Numbered from the stretch's first letter, positions 17,757 to 27,516 are shown. The stretch is DNA of 64,000 nt from Catenuloplanes niger (GCF_031458255.1 NZ_JAVDYC010000001.1:7201001-7265000), one strand, 5' to 3'. Notes: generated from the sequence alone by a model not told the origin. Numbers and translations: made by a program.

Positions 17757-20332
17757 TCGTCCTCCAGATCGAGATCGAACTGCTGCGGGGGTACGGCCGG
17801 GAGCGCCAGCACCATGGTCAGGCCGCCCCCGGGCGTGGCCGACGGGGTCAGCGTGCCGCCCATCGCCTCGGCCAGGCCGCGGGAGAGCGCCAGCCCGAGC
17901 CCCACGCCGGTGTGGTTGTCCCGGTCGCCGAGCCGCTGGAACGGCAGGAACACGGTGTCCCAGTCCTCCTCCGGGATGCCCGGCCCGGTGTCGATCACGC
18001 GCAGTTCCACCTCGCCGCCGTGCGTGCTGGCCGACAGCATCGGCGGCGCGTCCGGCGGGCTGTGCCGCAGCGCGTTCGCCACCAGGTTGACCAGCACCCG
18101 TTCGAGCAGGCCGGGGTCCGCGGTGACCTCGGGCAGGTCCGGCGGGATGTTGACCCGCACCGCGTGCGCGGCCGGCCCGATCTCGTCGAGCGCGCGCGGC
18201 ACCGCGTCCTCCAGCCCGATGTCGATCAGCGACAGCCCGAGCACGCCCGCCTGCAGCCGGCTCATGTCCAGCAGGTTCGCCACCAACCGGCCGAGCTGGT
18301 CGAGCGACTCGTCCGCGGTGGCCAGCAGCTCGTCGCGGTCCTCGTCGTCGAACGCGATCTCCGCGTCCGCGCCGGACGCGCTGCGCAGGCTGGTGACGGC
18401 GGCCTTCGCGGAGGCCAGCGGCGTGCGCAGGTCGTGGCTGACCGCGGCCAGCAGCGCGGTGCGCATCCGGTCCGCGGCCGCCAGCGGCTTGACCGTGGCC
18501 GCCTCGGCCTTGAGCCGCTCCTGGCGCAGCGCGACCGCGGCCTGCGCGGCGAACGCCTCCACGATCCGCCGGTCGTCCGCGGCCAGCGGCGCGCCGCGCA
18601 GCGCCAGGCTGAGCGCGTCGTCGATCGGCACATCCACCTCGGCCTCGCCGGGCGCGGCGCACGGCGGCCCGCCGACACCGGCGACCACCTTCCAGGCCAG
18701 CGGGTCGCGGTGCACGTCCGGCCGGGTGCCCGCGTCGGGGTCGCGTTCCAGCAGCGTGACCGAGGTGAAGCCGAACGTCTCGCGGAGCCGTTCGAGCAGC
18801 GCGGGCAGCGGCCGGGCGCCACCGAGCACGCTGCCCGCGACCGCCGCGAGCGTGGTCGCCTCCGCGGCGGCCCGGGCCGCCTCCCGGGTGCGCCGCGCGG
18901 CCAGGTCCACGACCGCGCTCACCGACGCGGCGACCAGCACGAAGATGACCAGGGCGAGCAGGTTGTCCGGCTCCGCGATGGTGAACCGGCCGGTCGGCGA
19001 CGTGAAGAACCAGTTCAGCAGCAGCGAGCCGCCGACGGCCGCGAGCAGCGCGGGCCAGAGGCCGCCGACCAGCGCCACGCCGACCGACGCGGCCAGGAAG
19101 AGCAGGATGTCCAGGGTCAGCGACAGCTCGCCGGGCAGCACGTGGACCAGCAGCGTGAGCAGCGGCATGCCGGCCAGCGCGAGCACGAACCCGGCGATCC
19201 GCCGCCCCCGGGACAGCGCGGTGCTGCCGTCGAACGACCGCCGCCGCCCGGTCCCGGCCCGTTCGTGGGTGACCAGGTGCACGTCGATGCTGCCGGAACG
19301 GGCCGTGGTGGTGACGCCGACGCCGGGGGAGAGCAGCTGCGCCAGCCGGCCGCGCCGGCTGGCGCCGAGCACCAGCTGGGTGGCGTTGACGCCGCGCGCG
19401 AACGTGAGCAGCGCGGCCGGGACGTCACCGCCGACCACCTGGTGGTACGTGCCGCCGACGCTCTCCACCAGGACGCGCTGCCGGGCGAGCAGCGCCGGGT
19501 CGACGCCGGCCAGCCCGTCGTTGCGGGACACGTGCACGGCCAGCAGCTCCGCGCCCTTGGTACGGTCCGCGATCCGGGCGGCGCGGCGGATCAGCGTCTC
19601 GCCCTCCGGGCCGCCGGTCAGCGCGACCAGCACCCGCTCCCGCGTCTCCCAGGTGTCGGCGATCTCGTGCTCCGCGCGGTACCGGCCGAGCTGGTCGTCC
19701 ACCTTGTCCGCGAGCCAGAGCAGCGCCAGCTCGCGCAGCGCGGTCAGGTTGCCCAGCCGGAAGTAGTTGCCGAGCGCCGCGTCGATCCTCTCCGGCCGGT
19801 AGACGTTGCCGTGCGCCATCCGGCGGCGCAACGCCTCCGGCGTCAGGTCGGCCAGCTCCACCTGCTCGGCCGCGCGCACGATCTCGTCCGGCACGGTCTC
19901 CCGCTGCGGTACGCCGGTGATCTCCTCGACCACGTCGTTGAGCGACTCGAGGTGCTGCACGTTCACGGTGGAGAGCACGTCGATGCCGGCGTCCAGCAGC
20001 TCCTGGACGTCCTGCCAGCGCTTCTCGTGTTGTCCACCGGGCACGTTCGTGTGGGCCAGCTCGTCGACCAGCGCCACCTCGGGCCGGCGGGCCAGCACCG
20101 CGTCGGTGTCCATCTCGGTGAACTCGGCGCCGCGGTAGGTCACGGCCCGGCGCGGCACCACCTCCAGGTCGCCGATCATCGCCGCGGTCATCGGCCGGCC
20201 GTGCGTCTCGACGAAGCCGATCACCACGTCGGTGCCGCGCGCGGCCCGGCGAGCCGCCTCCTCGAGCATGGCGTAGGTCTTGCCCACGCCCGGGGCCGCC
20301 CCCAGGTAGATCCGTAGTTGTCCGCGTGCCAC
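17753..20332 (-). CDS. kdpD: KdpD sensor histidine kinase
   Basis: 859-residue membrane kinase/phosphatase partner of KdpE. In order: the KdpD N-terminal domain starting ARGQLRIYLGAAPGVGKTYAM (Walker A-like), a universal-stress-like domain (about 210-350), four close membrane helices (about 375-480), a GAF-like segment, HisKA with the phospho-His in SHDLRTPLA, and HATPase motifs DTGPGIPEED and GVGLGLALSRG. GTG 20332 is preferred: GGAGAGG sits 9 nt upstream and the protein then begins at the conserved N terminus. A longer frame to 20473 would overlap kdpC. Confidence 0.93.
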   Translation of the reverse strand: MARGQLRIYLGAAPGVGKTYAMLEEAARRAARGTDVVIGFVETHGRPMTAAMIGDLEVVPRRAVTYRGAEFTEMDTDAVLARRPEVALVDELAHTNVPGGQHEKRWQDVQELLDAGIDVLSTVNVQHLESLNDVVEEITGVPQRETVPDEIVRAAEQVELADLTPEALRRRMAHGNVYRPERIDAALGNYFRLGNLTALRELALLWLADKVDDQLGRYRAEHEIADTWETRERVLVALTGGPEGETLIRRAARIADRTKGAELLAVHVSRNDGLAGVDPALLARQRVLVESVGGTYHQVVGGDVPAALLTFARGVNATQLVLGASRRGRLAQLLSPGVGVTTTARSGSIDVHLVTHERAGTGRRRSFDGSTALSRGRRIAGFVLALAGMPLLTLLVHVLPGELSLTLDILLFLAASVGVALVGGLWPALLAAVGGSLLLNWFFTSPTGRFTIAEPDNLLALVIFVLVAASVSAVVDLAARRTREAARAAAEATTLAAVAGSVLGGARPLPALLERLRETFGFTSVTLLERDPDAGTRPDVHRDPLAWKVVAGVGGPPCAAPGEAEVDVPIDDALSLALRGAPLAADDRRIVEAFAAQAAVALRQERLKAEAATVKPLAAADRMRTALLAAVSHDLRTPLASAKAAVTSLRSASGADAEIAFDDEDRDELLATADESLDQLGRLVANLLDMSRLQAGVLGLSLIDIGLEDAVPRALDEIGPAAHAVRVNIPPDLPEVTADPGLLERVLVNLVANALRHSPPDAPPMLSASTHGGEVELRVIDTGPGIPEEDWDTVFLPFQRLGDRDNHTGVGLGLALSRGLAEAMGGTLTPSATPGGGLTMVLALPAVPPQQFDLDLEDE

Positions 20333-20417
20333 GCCCCTGATCCTCTCCCGCGCCCGCTCGCCGTGATCCAGGCGTCCCCCATGTCGTTCTAGCAGCATGC
20401 GGGACGCCTGGACCGGG

Positions 20418-21266
20418 TCAGGCGCGCGCGTCCAGCGCCAGGTTGAGTGCCAGCACGTCGACCGCGGGCTCACCGAGGAAGCCGAGCGCGCGGCCGGTGG
20501 TGTGCGCGCGGACCAGCGCGGTCACGTCGGTCTCGGCGAGGCCGCGCTCCCGGGCCACCCGCGGCGCCTGCAGCTCGGCATAGGCCACGCTGATGTGCGG
20601 GTCCAGGCCGCTGGCGGACGCCGTGACCGCGTCGGCCGGCACCGGCGACCGGTCCGGGGAGTCGCCGCGGACCGGCGTGACCACGCCGCCGGAGTAGTCC
20701 TCGCCCGGGTTCGCGCACTCCACGGCCGTACCCTCGAAGGTGGTCGTGAAGGGGGTGGCCGGGCAGGCCTGGTTGACGCTGACCGCGCGGGTGACGGCGC
20801 CGGTCAGACCGTCCGCGCGGAAGACGCTCAGCACCGCGCCGACACCGTCCGGAGTGCAGTAGGGACGCCGGCCGTCCACGCCCTCCAGCGTGCCGACCGC
20901 CAGACTGCGCGCGCAGACCTGGGTCAGCAGGCCGGGCGAGTCCGGGCCGTCCACCACGCTCTCCGGGCCGAGGTTGGACGCGCCGGTGGCCAGCGGGTCG
21001 TAGCCCGCGCCGCCGGCCGAGGGACGGGACTGGAAGTACCGGCGGATCGGGTTGCCGTCCGCGTCGGTGAAGTGCTGGCCGATCAGCGCGCTGCCGATTA
21101 CGGTGCCGTCGCGGGTGACGAGCGAGCCCCCGGCCTTGCCGCTGAGCCCGGGCACCAGACCGACACCCACCATGACCAGGGGGTACGCGAGTCCGAGCGC
21201 GACGGTGAGGACGAGCAGCGCGCGGAGCGCCGCGAGGTGCTGGGAGATCCAGGAAGGAAGCCGCAT
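20418..21266 (-). CDS. kdpC: KdpC subunit of the potassium-transporting ATPase
   Basis: 282 residues, longer than the roughly 190 of Escherichia coli KdpC because of an insertion in the middle (about 105-195, with Cys-containing PYCTPDG and NQACPATP). One N-terminal membrane helix (about 12-38) anchors it. Conserved KdpC blocks include GSALIGQHF, YFQSRPSA, GASNLGPES and, at the end, SGLDPHISVAYAELQAPRVARERG. It stabilises ATP binding by KdpB in the Kdp complex. It follows kdpB by 5 nt. Confidence 0.93.
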   Translation of the reverse strand: MRLPSWISQHLAALRALLVLTVALGLAYPLVMVGVGLVPGLSGKAGGSLVTRDGTVIGSALIGQHFTDADGNPIRRYFQSRPSAGGAGYDPLATGASNLGPESVVDGPDSPGLLTQVCARSLAVGTLEGVDGRRPYCTPDGVGAVLSVFRADGLTGAVTRAVSVNQACPATPFTTTFEGTAVECANPGEDYSGGVVTPVRGDSPDRSPVPADAVTASASGLDPHISVAYAELQAPRVARERGLAETDVTALVRAHTTGRALGFLGEPAVDVLALNLALDARA

Positions 21267-21271
21267 GCGAA

Positions 21272-23464
21272 TCAGAGCCCCGGGATGAGCGAGAGGAACA
21301 GGTCGATGAGCTTGATGCCGAGGAACGGCGCGACGACGCCGCCCAGGCCGTAGATCCAGAGGTTGCGGCTCAGCAGGGCGGCGGCGCTGCTCGGGCGGTA
21401 GCGGACGCCGCGCAGCGCGAGCGGGATCAGCGCGACGATGACCAGCGCGTTGAAGACGACCGCGGCCAGGATCGCGGTGGTCGGACTGGCCAGGCGCATG
21501 ACGTTGAGCGCGTCCAGGCTCGGGTGGACGCCGGCGAACATGGCCGGGATGATCGCGAAGTACTTGGCGACGTCGTTCGCGACGGAGAACGTGGTCAGCG
21601 CGCCGCGGGTGATCAGCAACTGTTTGCCGATCTCCACGATCTCGATCAGCTTGGTCGGGTCGGAGTCGAGGTCGACCATGTTGCCGGCCTCCTTCGCGGC
21701 CGACGTGCCGGTGTTCATCGCCACGCCGACGTCGGCCTGGGCGAGCGCGGGCGCGTCGTTGGTGCCGTCGCCGGTCATCGCGACCAGCCGGCCGCCCTCC
21801 TGCTCCTTCCGGATCAGCGCGAGCTTGTCCTCCGGCGTCGCCTCCGCGAGCACGTCGTCCACGCCCGCCTCGGCCGCGATCGCCTTCGCGGTCACCGGGT
21901 TGTCGCCGGTGATCATGACGGTCCGGATGCCCATCCGCCGCATCTCGGCGAAACGCTCCCGCATGCCGGGCTTGACCACGTCCTTCAGGTGGATCACGCC
22001 GAGCGCCCGGGCCGGCGCGCCGTCGGTGTGCACGGCGACCACCAGCGGCGTGCCGCCGGACGCGCTGACCCGCTCGACCAGGTCCGCGATCGCGGGCGCG
22101 GGCGTGCCGCCGTTCTCCCGAACCCAGGACAGCACGGCACCGGCCGCGCCCTTGCGGATCCGCCGCACGCCACCGGCGGTGCCGGTCTTCTCGGCCGGGC
22201 CGGTCTCCTCGGCGGGAAGGTCGACGCCGCTCATCCGGGTCTGTGCGGTGAACTCGACGAACGTGGCCCGCTCCACCGCACGCTCGCGGAACCCGAAGTC
22301 CTTGGCGAGCACCACGACCGAGCGGCCCTCCGGCGTGCCGTCCGCGAGGCTGGAGAGCTGCGCCGCGTCCGCCAGCTCCACGTCGCCGACGCCGGGCGCG
22401 GGCAGGAACTCGGCCGCCTGCCGGTTGCCCAACGTGATCGTGCCGGTCTTGTCCAGCAGCAGCGTGCTGACGTCACCGGCCGCCTCGACCGCGCGGCCGC
22501 TCATCGCCAGCACGTTGCGCTGCACCAGCCGGTCCATGCCGGCGATGCCGATCGCGGAGAGCAGCGCGCCGATCGTGGTCGGGATCAGGCAGACCAGCAG
22601 CGAGACCAGCACGATGCCGGTGATGCCGTCACCGTCCAGCGCGAGCGTGTCCGGCGCCGCCGCCTGGTATCCCTTCGCGAAGATCGCCAGCGGCTGCAGC
22701 GTGACCACCGCGAGCAGGAAGATCACGGTGAGCGCGGCGAGCAGGATGTTGAGCGCCACCTCGTTCGGTGTCTTCTGCCGGTTCGAGCCCTCGACCAGCG
22801 AGATCATCCGGTCGATGAAGCTCTCGCCCGGCTTCTGCGTGATCCGCACGACGATCCGGTCGGAGAGCACCCGGGTGCCGCCGGTGACCGCGCTGCGGTC
22901 GCCGCCGGACTCGCGGATCACCGGCGCGGACTCACCGGTGATCGCGGACTCGTCCACGCTGGCGATGCCCTCGACCACGTCGCCGTCGCCCGGGATGATC
23001 TGCCCGGCCGTGACCTCGACGACGTCGCCCTGCCCGAGCTGGCCGGCGGCCACGTCCTCCGCGGTCCAGCCGCCCGGCCGGGCACCGGGTTCCCAGCCGG
23101 TGAGCCGGGTCGCGACGGTGTCCTTCTTGGCGGCGCGCAGCGTGGCCGCCTGCGCCTTGCCGCGGCCCTCGGCGACCGCCTCGGCCAGGTTCGCGAAGAT
23201 CACGGTGAGCCAGAGCCAGACCGTGATCGCGACGGCGAACCCGGACGGCTCGGCGACCGAGAGCACCGTGGTGAACACGGCGCCGATCTCGACGATCAGC
23301 ATGACCGGATTCCGCCACATGACGCGCGGGTCGAGCTTCGCCATCGCGTCCGGCAGCGAACGGATCAGCTGCGCCGGGTCGAGCAACCCGCCGCCGACCG
23401 CCCGCGCCGGCCGGTCCTGCCGCGGCGCCGGCGTCTCCGGCGCGTCGAGAGTACTGATGGTCAT
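21272..23464 (-). CDS. kdpB: KdpB, P-type ATPase subunit
   Basis: 730-residue P-type ATPase that energises potassium uptake by KdpA. The phosphorylation motif [13 protein letters not shown], actuator TGESAPV, hinge [16 protein letters not shown] and nucleotide-domain residues are intact, and about seven membrane helices are present. A Lys/Arg-poor insertion near residue 430 ([13 protein letters not shown]) looks like a loop expansion. The ATG overlaps the stop of the Ala/Thr-rich upstream frame by 4 nt rather than following kdpA directly, which is unusual. Confidence 0.96.
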   Translation of the reverse strand: MTISTLDAPETPAPRQDRPARAVGGGLLDPAQLIRSLPDAMAKLDPRVMWRNPVMLIVEIGAVFTTVLSVAEPSGFAVAITVWLWLTVIFANLAEAVAEGRGKAQAATLRAAKKDTVATRLTGWEPGARPGGWTAEDVAAGQLGQGDVVEVTAGQIIPGDGDVVEGIASVDESAITGESAPVIRESGGDRSAVTGGTRVLSDRIVVRITQKPGESFIDRMISLVEGSNRQKTPNEVALNILLAALTVIFLLAVVTLQPLAIFAKGYQAAAPDTLALDGDGITGIVLVSLLVCLIPTTIGALLSAIGIAGMDRLVQRNVLAMSGRAVEAAGDVSTLLLDKTGTITLGNRQAAEFLPAPGVGDVELADAAQLSSLADGTPEGRSVVVLAKDFGFRERAVERATFVEFTAQTRMSGVDLPAEETGPAEKTGTAGGVRRIRKGAAGAVLSWVRENGGTPAPAIADLVERVSASGGTPLVVAVHTDGAPARALGVIHLKDVVKPGMRERFAEMRRMGIRTVMITGDNPVTAKAIAAEAGVDDVLAEATPEDKLALIRKEQEGGRLVAMTGDGTNDAPALAQADVGVAMNTGTSAAKEAGNMVDLDSDPTKLIEIVEIGKQLLITRGALTTFSVANDVAKYFAIIPAMFAGVHPSLDALNVMRLASPTTAILAAVVFNALVIVALIPLALRGVRYRPSSAAALLSRNLWIYGLGGVVAPFLGIKLIDLFLSLIPGL

Positions 23465-24084
23465 GATCGTTCACAGGCCTTCTGGGAGAGACGAAGATCA
23501 AGATCCGCATCGCGGTACGAGCCCACCGCGCCCGACACCCCGGCACACCCGGCCACCGCGGCCGGTACCTCGGTGCGAACCGCTGCCACCACCGCGCCCG
23601 CGGCACACCCGGCCACCGCGGCCGCAACCACGCCGGTAGCGGTTGTCGCGGCCGCTTCCGGCCGCACAGCTGTTGTGGCCTCGTTCGTGGCGTGCCCGGC
23701 CACCGCTTTCGGCCGGACAGCTGTCGCGGCCTTGTTCGTGGCGCGGCCGGCCGCCCCGGCCGGAACCACGCCGGGAGTGGCTGTTGCCGCCGTCGCAGTC
23801 CGAAGGGCTGTGTTCGCGCCGCGAACGGCTGCCGTGGCCGTGGTTACGCCACGAGTGGCCGTCGTGGCCGGTGCCGCGCCGTGAGCGGCCGTGGTGGCCG
23901 GTGGCACGGTGTGGGTGGCCGTGGTGGCCGGTGCCGCGGTGTGCAGGGGTGCTGCCGTGCGGGCGGGGACGCGCGCCGCGGACGGGGCCGTGCCGGTGGG
24001 CCGGCCCGCGTTCGGGGTGGGTGTGCGGGTCGCGGGCCGTTCGTGTGCGGGTCCGGTGCGCGGGTACGGGACTGGCGTGCGCAT
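23461..24084 (-). CDS. Unrecognised Ala/Thr/Val-rich repetitive ORF between kdpA and kdpB
   Basis: 207 codons filling what is usually a few bases between kdpA and kdpB. The ATG overlaps the kdpA stop by 1 nt and has GGAAGG 6 nt before it. The TGA overlaps the kdpB ATG (ATGA). Composition is extreme: Ala, Thr, Val and Pro dominate, with degenerate repeats such as [10 protein letters not shown] / [10 protein letters not shown] / [10 protein letters not shown] (30-nt period) and [11 protein letters not shown] / [11 protein letters not shown] (51-nt period). No signal peptide, domain or clear membrane helix is seen, though [18 protein letters not shown] is mildly hydrophobic. It may be a real coupled gene or a repeat expansion that happens to stay open. 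Function unknown. Confidence 0.5.
   Translation of the reverse strand: MRTPVPYPRTGPAHERPATRTPTPNAGRPTGTAPSAARVPARTAAPLHTAAPATTATHTVPPATTAAHGAAPATTATRGVTTATAAVRGANTALRTATAATATPGVVPAGAAGRATNKAATAVRPKAVAGHATNEATTAVRPEAAATTATGVVAAAVAGCAAGAVVAAVRTEVPAAVAGCAGVSGAVGSYRDADLDLRLSQKACERS
23541..23944. repeat. Degenerate tandem repeats inside the kdpA-kdpB insert
   Basis: Three repeat families: a perfect 24-mer at 23541-23564 and 23601-23624; a 51-nt repeat beginning near 23659 and 23710 (CGGCCGCACAGCTG / CGGCCGGACAGCTG); and a 30-nt repeat starting at 23855, 23885 and 23915 around the core GGCCGTGGTGGCCGGTG. The pattern suggests growth by slippage or recombination. Confidence 0.75.
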
Positions 24085-25739
24085 CAGAGGCCTTCCGCGA
24101 GCGGGCCGAGCGCGAGCGCGGGCAGGAAGGTGAGCGCGACCAGCACGACCGTCACGCCGGCGACCATGCCGACGAACAGCGGCCGGTGGGTGGGGAGCGT
24201 GCCCTCGGAGTCGGGCACCGGGGTCTGCCGGGCGAGCGACCCGGCCAGCCCGAGCACGAAGATGATCGGCAGGAAGCGGCCGAGCAGCATCGCCAGGCCG
24301 GTCGCGACGTCCCACCACAGTGTGTTGACCGTGATGCCGGCGAACGCGGAACCGTTGTTGTTGGACGCGGAGGTGAACGCGTAGAGCACCTCGGACAGGG
24401 CGTGCGGGCCCACGTTCAGCGCGGTGGACGCGTTGCCGGTGGCGAACGCGAGCGCAGTCCCGGTCAGCACCAGGACCGGCGTGATCAGGAAGTACAGCGA
24501 GGCAAACTTGATCTCCCGCGCGCCGATCTTCTTGCCGAGGTACTCCGGGGTGCGGCCGACCATGAGCCCGGCCACGAACACGGTGATCGTCGCGAGCACC
24601 AGCATGCCGTAGAGGCCGGAGCCGGTGCCGCCGGGCGCGACCTCGCCGAGCATCATGTTGATCATCGGCAGCATGCCGCCGAGCGCGGTGTACGAGTCGT
24701 GGAACGAGTTGACCGCGCCGGTCGAGGTGAGCGTGGTGATCGCGGCGAAGACCGCCGAGCCGAAGACGCCGAACCGGACGTCCTTGCCCTCCATGGCCGC
24801 GCCCGCCGCGGTCGGCACGGTGCCGCCGGCCCGCATCTCGAAGACCGTGGCCAGCACGATGCCGGCCAGCGCGAGCAGCGCCATCACGGAGAGGATCGCG
24901 TACCCCTGCCGCTTCTGGCCGACCATCCGGCCGAACACGCGCGGCATGCTGAACGGGATCAGCAGGATCAGGAAGAGCTGGACCCAGTTCGTCCAGGTCG
25001 CCGGGTTGGAGAACGGGTGCGCGCTGTTCGCGTTGTAGAAGCCGCCGCCGTTGGTGCCCAGCAGCTTGATGGCCTCCTGCGACGCGACCGGGCCGCCGGT
25101 GATCGACTGCGTCGCGCCGGCGAGCGTGGTCGCGTCGGTGCCGGTGCTGAGGTTCTGCACGACGCCGCCGAGCATCAGTACGAGCGCGCCGAGCACCGAG
25201 ACCGGCAGCAGGACGCGGAGCGTGACCCGGGTCAGGTCGATCCAGAAGTTGCCGAGCTGGTCGGTCCGGGACCGGGCGAAGCCGCGGACGACCGCGACCG
25301 CGACCGCGATGCCGACGGCCGCGGAGACGAAGTTCTGCACGGCCAGCCCGGCCATCTGGACCAGGTGGCCCAGTGCGGACTCACCGGCGTACGCCTGCCA
25401 GTTGGTGTTCGTCACGAAACTGACCGCGGTGTTCCAGGCGACGTGGTCGGTGACCGGCGGCATGCCCAGGCTCAGCGGCAGGTGGTGCTGCAGGCGCAGC
25501 AGCCCGTAGAGGAACAGGACCGAGACGGCGGAGAACGCCAGCACGCTGCGGCCGTAGACGGCCCAGCTCTGCTCCGCCTCCGGGTCGACCCCGATGAGCC
25601 GGTAGATGCCGCGCTCCACCCGGGAGTGCCCGCGCCCGGAGACCACGCGGAACAGGTAGTCGCCGAACGGCCGGTGGACCGCGGCGATCGCGGCGACGAG
25701 CGAGACCAGGAAGATCACGCCCGCGACTGTGGTGTTCAT
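24084..25739 (-). CDS. kdpA: KdpA, potassium-translocating subunit
   Basis: 551-residue membrane channel-like subunit of the Kdp pump, with ten predicted helices arranged as four pore units. Typical blocks include the N-terminal [23 protein letters not shown] with the selectivity loop, [30 protein letters not shown] and [15 protein letters not shown]. The end, GPLAEGL, is normal. It starts 13 nt after kdpF. Its stop overlaps the Ala/Thr-rich frame instead of leading straight to kdpB. Confidence 0.96.
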   Translation of the reverse strand: MNTTVAGVIFLVSLVAAIAAVHRPFGDYLFRVVSGRGHSRVERGIYRLIGVDPEAEQSWAVYGRSVLAFSAVSVLFLYGLLRLQHHLPLSLGMPPVTDHVAWNTAVSFVTNTNWQAYAGESALGHLVQMAGLAVQNFVSAAVGIAVAVAVVRGFARSRTDQLGNFWIDLTRVTLRVLLPVSVLGALVLMLGGVVQNLSTGTDATTLAGATQSITGGPVASQEAIKLLGTNGGGFYNANSAHPFSNPATWTNWVQLFLILLIPFSMPRVFGRMVGQKRQGYAILSVMALLALAGIVLATVFEMRAGGTVPTAAGAAMEGKDVRFGVFGSAVFAAITTLTSTGAVNSFHDSYTALGGMLPMINMMLGEVAPGGTGSGLYGMLVLATITVFVAGLMVGRTPEYLGKKIGAREIKFASLYFLITPVLVLTGTALAFATGNASTALNVGPHALSEVLYAFTSASNNNGSAFAGITVNTLWWDVATGLAMLLGRFLPIIFVLGLAGSLARQTPVPDSEGTLPTHRPLFVGMVAGVTVVLVALTFLPALALGPLAEGL

Positions 25740-25752
25740 GTCAGCGGCTCTC

Positions 25753-25842
25753 TCAGAACTTCTCGGGGAACAGCAGCGCGACGAGCAGGTAGCCGGTCAG
25801 GCCGACGGCGAGGACCAGGCCGATCAGGTTGACCGCGGTCAC
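25753..25842 (-). CDS. kdpF: KdpF, small stabilising subunit of the Kdp pump
   Basis: 29-residue single-helix membrane peptide with the family pattern [15 protein letters not shown] and the C-terminal ending LLFPEKF. KdpF stabilises the KdpABC complex. GTG start overlaps the stop of the preceding 27-codon ORF (GTGA), and kdpA follows 13 nt after its stop. Confidence 0.9.
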   Translation of the reverse strand: MTAVNLIGLVLAVGLTGYLLVALLFPEKF

Positions 25843-25922
25843 AGCCGGGTCACCGCCCGCAGCAGCAGGGTGAGCGTCGCGAACAGCGCCGCCGTTCCCA
25901 GCACGAATGCCACGTCAAGCAT
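25839..25922 (-). CDS. 27-residue predicted membrane peptide, first gene of the kdp operon
   Basis: MLDVAFVLGTAALFATLTLL begins a single hydrophobic helix ending in a basic RAVTRL tail. A textbook ribosome site (GAAGGAG) lies 7 nt before ATG, and its TGA overlaps the GTG of kdpF, so the two are translationally coupled. The start signal is stronger than that of kdpF, which supports real translation. I do not recognise a named family. It may be an extra small Kdp subunit or a leader whose translation sets kdpF output. Confidence 0.65.
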   Translation of the reverse strand: MLDVAFVLGTAALFATLTLLLRAVTRL

Positions 25923-26241
25923 CGTGCGACTCCTTCGTCTCAGGTGCGTCCGACCGGCGGGTGCGCCGGTCGCCTGGGCAATGGAACGCCTGGTCGCGGC
26001 CGGATCGGGGAAACCTGACGCGTTGCATACGGGTCGCCGCGGTTTCTTGACGCGTTTTTCACGGCCGACCCTTTTGTCGGATTCCCGGGCGTGGGCGAGG
26101 TAGCGGTGTCACGCATCGTGATGTGACAATTCGTCATGTGCTCGTTTGTTGCGTGACCCGGCCCTGACTCCAGTCGCGTCGTGACGCGCGTGGCGGAAGC
26201 GGCCGGTGGGGGATTCGTCACTCAGCCGAAAGGGGAAAATG
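25923..26241. other. Divergent regulatory region between kdp and the XRE gene
   Basis: No gene supported. It must carry the KdpE-controlled kdp promoter (leftwards) and the XRE gene promoter (rightwards). The notable element is a perfect inverted repeat TGTCAC-N10-GTGACA at 26107-26128. An AT-richer patch near 26045-26075 is a candidate for KdpE binding. A 94-codon reverse frame here looks incidental. Confidence 0.45.
26107..26128. promoter_or_regulatory. Inverted repeat TGTCAC-N10-GTGACA
   Basis: Perfect 6-bp arms one helical turn apart, 110 nt before the XRE start and 185 nt before the kdp operon. Possible dimer-binding operator; the protein is unknown. Confidence 0.35.
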
Positions 26242-27141
26242 ATGCCCCGGAACCAGAGCGCCGCCGTCAGTCGCCGCCGCCTCAGAACCGCGCTCCGCCG
26301 TCTCCGCGTCGCCCGCGACATGACCCAGCGCGAGGTCGCGGACGCCCTGCGCTGGTCCAGCGCGAAACTGATGCGCATCGAGGCCGGAAAGGTCAGCGTC
26401 TCGTTCACCGACCTGCAGGCGCTGCTGAAGCACTACGGTGTCACGGATCCGGCGCGGATCGACACGTTGAACGAGTTGTCGGTCGCGGCGCGCGCGGGCT
26501 CCGAGATCGGGGTGCGGTACCGGGACGTCCTGTCCTCGGGAATGATGGAACTCCTCGAACACGAGGAAAGCGCCGGTGCCATTCGGAACTTCGAGCCGCA
26601 ACTCGTTCCCGGTCTGTTGCAGACGCCGGAGTACGCCTATTCCACTCTGCGTTTCCTGCCCGACGAGGAGCTTTCCGCCGAGGTTGTCGAGCGGCGGGTG
26701 CGGGCGCGCATGGAGCGTGCGGAACTGCTGACCCGTGACGATTCGCCGGACGCGTTCTTCGTCCTCGACGAATCGGTGCTGTGCCGGAAGGTCGGCGCCG
26801 AGTCGGGGGCGGACGGTGTGATGGCCGCGCAGCTGGAGCACCTGCGCGAGATGGCCGCACGGCCGCACGTCTCGATCCGGGTCCTGCCGTTCGGCGCGGG
26901 TCTCTACGGCGCGCTCCGCTCGCCGTTCGTGATCCTCGAATTCGACGACGAGCTGGACGACGGCCTGGTCTACGTCGAGTCACCGCAGGACGAGCTGATC
27001 ATCCGGGAGGACGTCGAGTCGATCGTCCGCTACGCCGACCGGTTCCGCGCGCTGGAGAAGCGGGCCACGTCCCGGGAAATGCTCCCGGTGGTAATCGAGG
27101 CGGCACTGAATCGATTGGAGTCGCACTCCGTACTCGAGTGA
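26242..27141 (+). CDS. XRE-family regulator with DUF5753 domain
   Basis: 299-residue protein with an N-terminal Cro-type helix-turn-helix (about 10-70; RVARDMTQREVADALRWSSAKLMRIE) and a long C-terminal DUF5753 domain (about 95-285) with VPGLLQTPEYA and DESVLCRKVG. These proteins are abundant in actinomycetes and typically act with a small DUF397 partner, as here. AGGGGAAA lies just before two ATGs, at 26239 and 26242, and the second has the better spacing. Target genes unknown. Confidence 0.88.
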   Translation: MPRNQSAAVSRRRLRTALRRLRVARDMTQREVADALRWSSAKLMRIEAGKVSVSFTDLQALLKHYGVTDPARIDTLNELSVAARAGSEIGVRYRDVLSSGMMELLEHEESAGAIRNFEPQLVPGLLQTPEYAYSTLRFLPDEELSAEVVERRVRARMERAELLTRDDSPDAFFVLDESVLCRKVGAESGADGVMAAQLEHLREMAARPHVSIRVLPFGAGLYGALRSPFVILEFDDELDDGLVYVESPQDELIIREDVESIVRYADRFRALEKRATSREMLPVVIEAALNRLESHSVLE

Positions 27142-27245
27142 TTACGCAATGAATTGTTGTGGTTCGTGGCCTGGAGGAACGCCATGTTCCGGGCGTATGC
27201 TCCGGCCGTCGGGGGCGACGATTCCGGCGTTATGCGGGAGGGCTC

Positions 27246-27431
27246 ATGTCCATTCGAGTTCGGACCGATGGCACATGGCGAAAAAGCACGCGGAGCGCAC
27301 AGGGTAATTGCGTCGAGTGCGCGGCGAATGACACCCGGGTCCTGGTCCGCGACTCGAAGAATCCGGGCGGTCCGGCGCTGTCCTTCGGCCATGCGTGCTG
27401 GGGCGCGTTCCTCCGCTTCGTGGCACGCTGA
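27246..27431 (+). CDS. DUF397 protein
   Basis: 61-residue member of DUF397: TWRKSTRSAQGNCVECA, then VLVRDSKNPGGPALSF and the terminal WGAFLRFV. Such proteins are usually encoded next to XRE/DUF5753 regulators and are thought to act with them, with mechanism not generally settled. ATG 27246 follows GGGAGGG and removes 29 non-conserved codons of a longer open frame. It lies about 100 nt after its partner. Confidence 0.88.
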   Translation: MSIRVRTDGTWRKSTRSAQGNCVECAANDTRVLVRDSKNPGGPALSFGHACWGAFLRFVAR

Positions 27432-27516
27432 CCCGATCGCCGGGTGACGAGCGCCGGCGGCCGGTGGTCGGCTGTCGGGCGGCGGCCGACGGTCGCCGCC
27501 CGCCGAGTGCGGCCGG

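Noticed and set aside
16824-19766. 980-codon forward frame across lsr2, kdpE and kdpD
   Set aside because: Ser/Arg-rich antisense frame; kdpD and kdpE on the reverse strand have complete domains.
25940-26221. 94-codon reverse frame in the kdp/XRE gap
   Set aside because: No ribosome site or conserved features; covers the expected promoter region.
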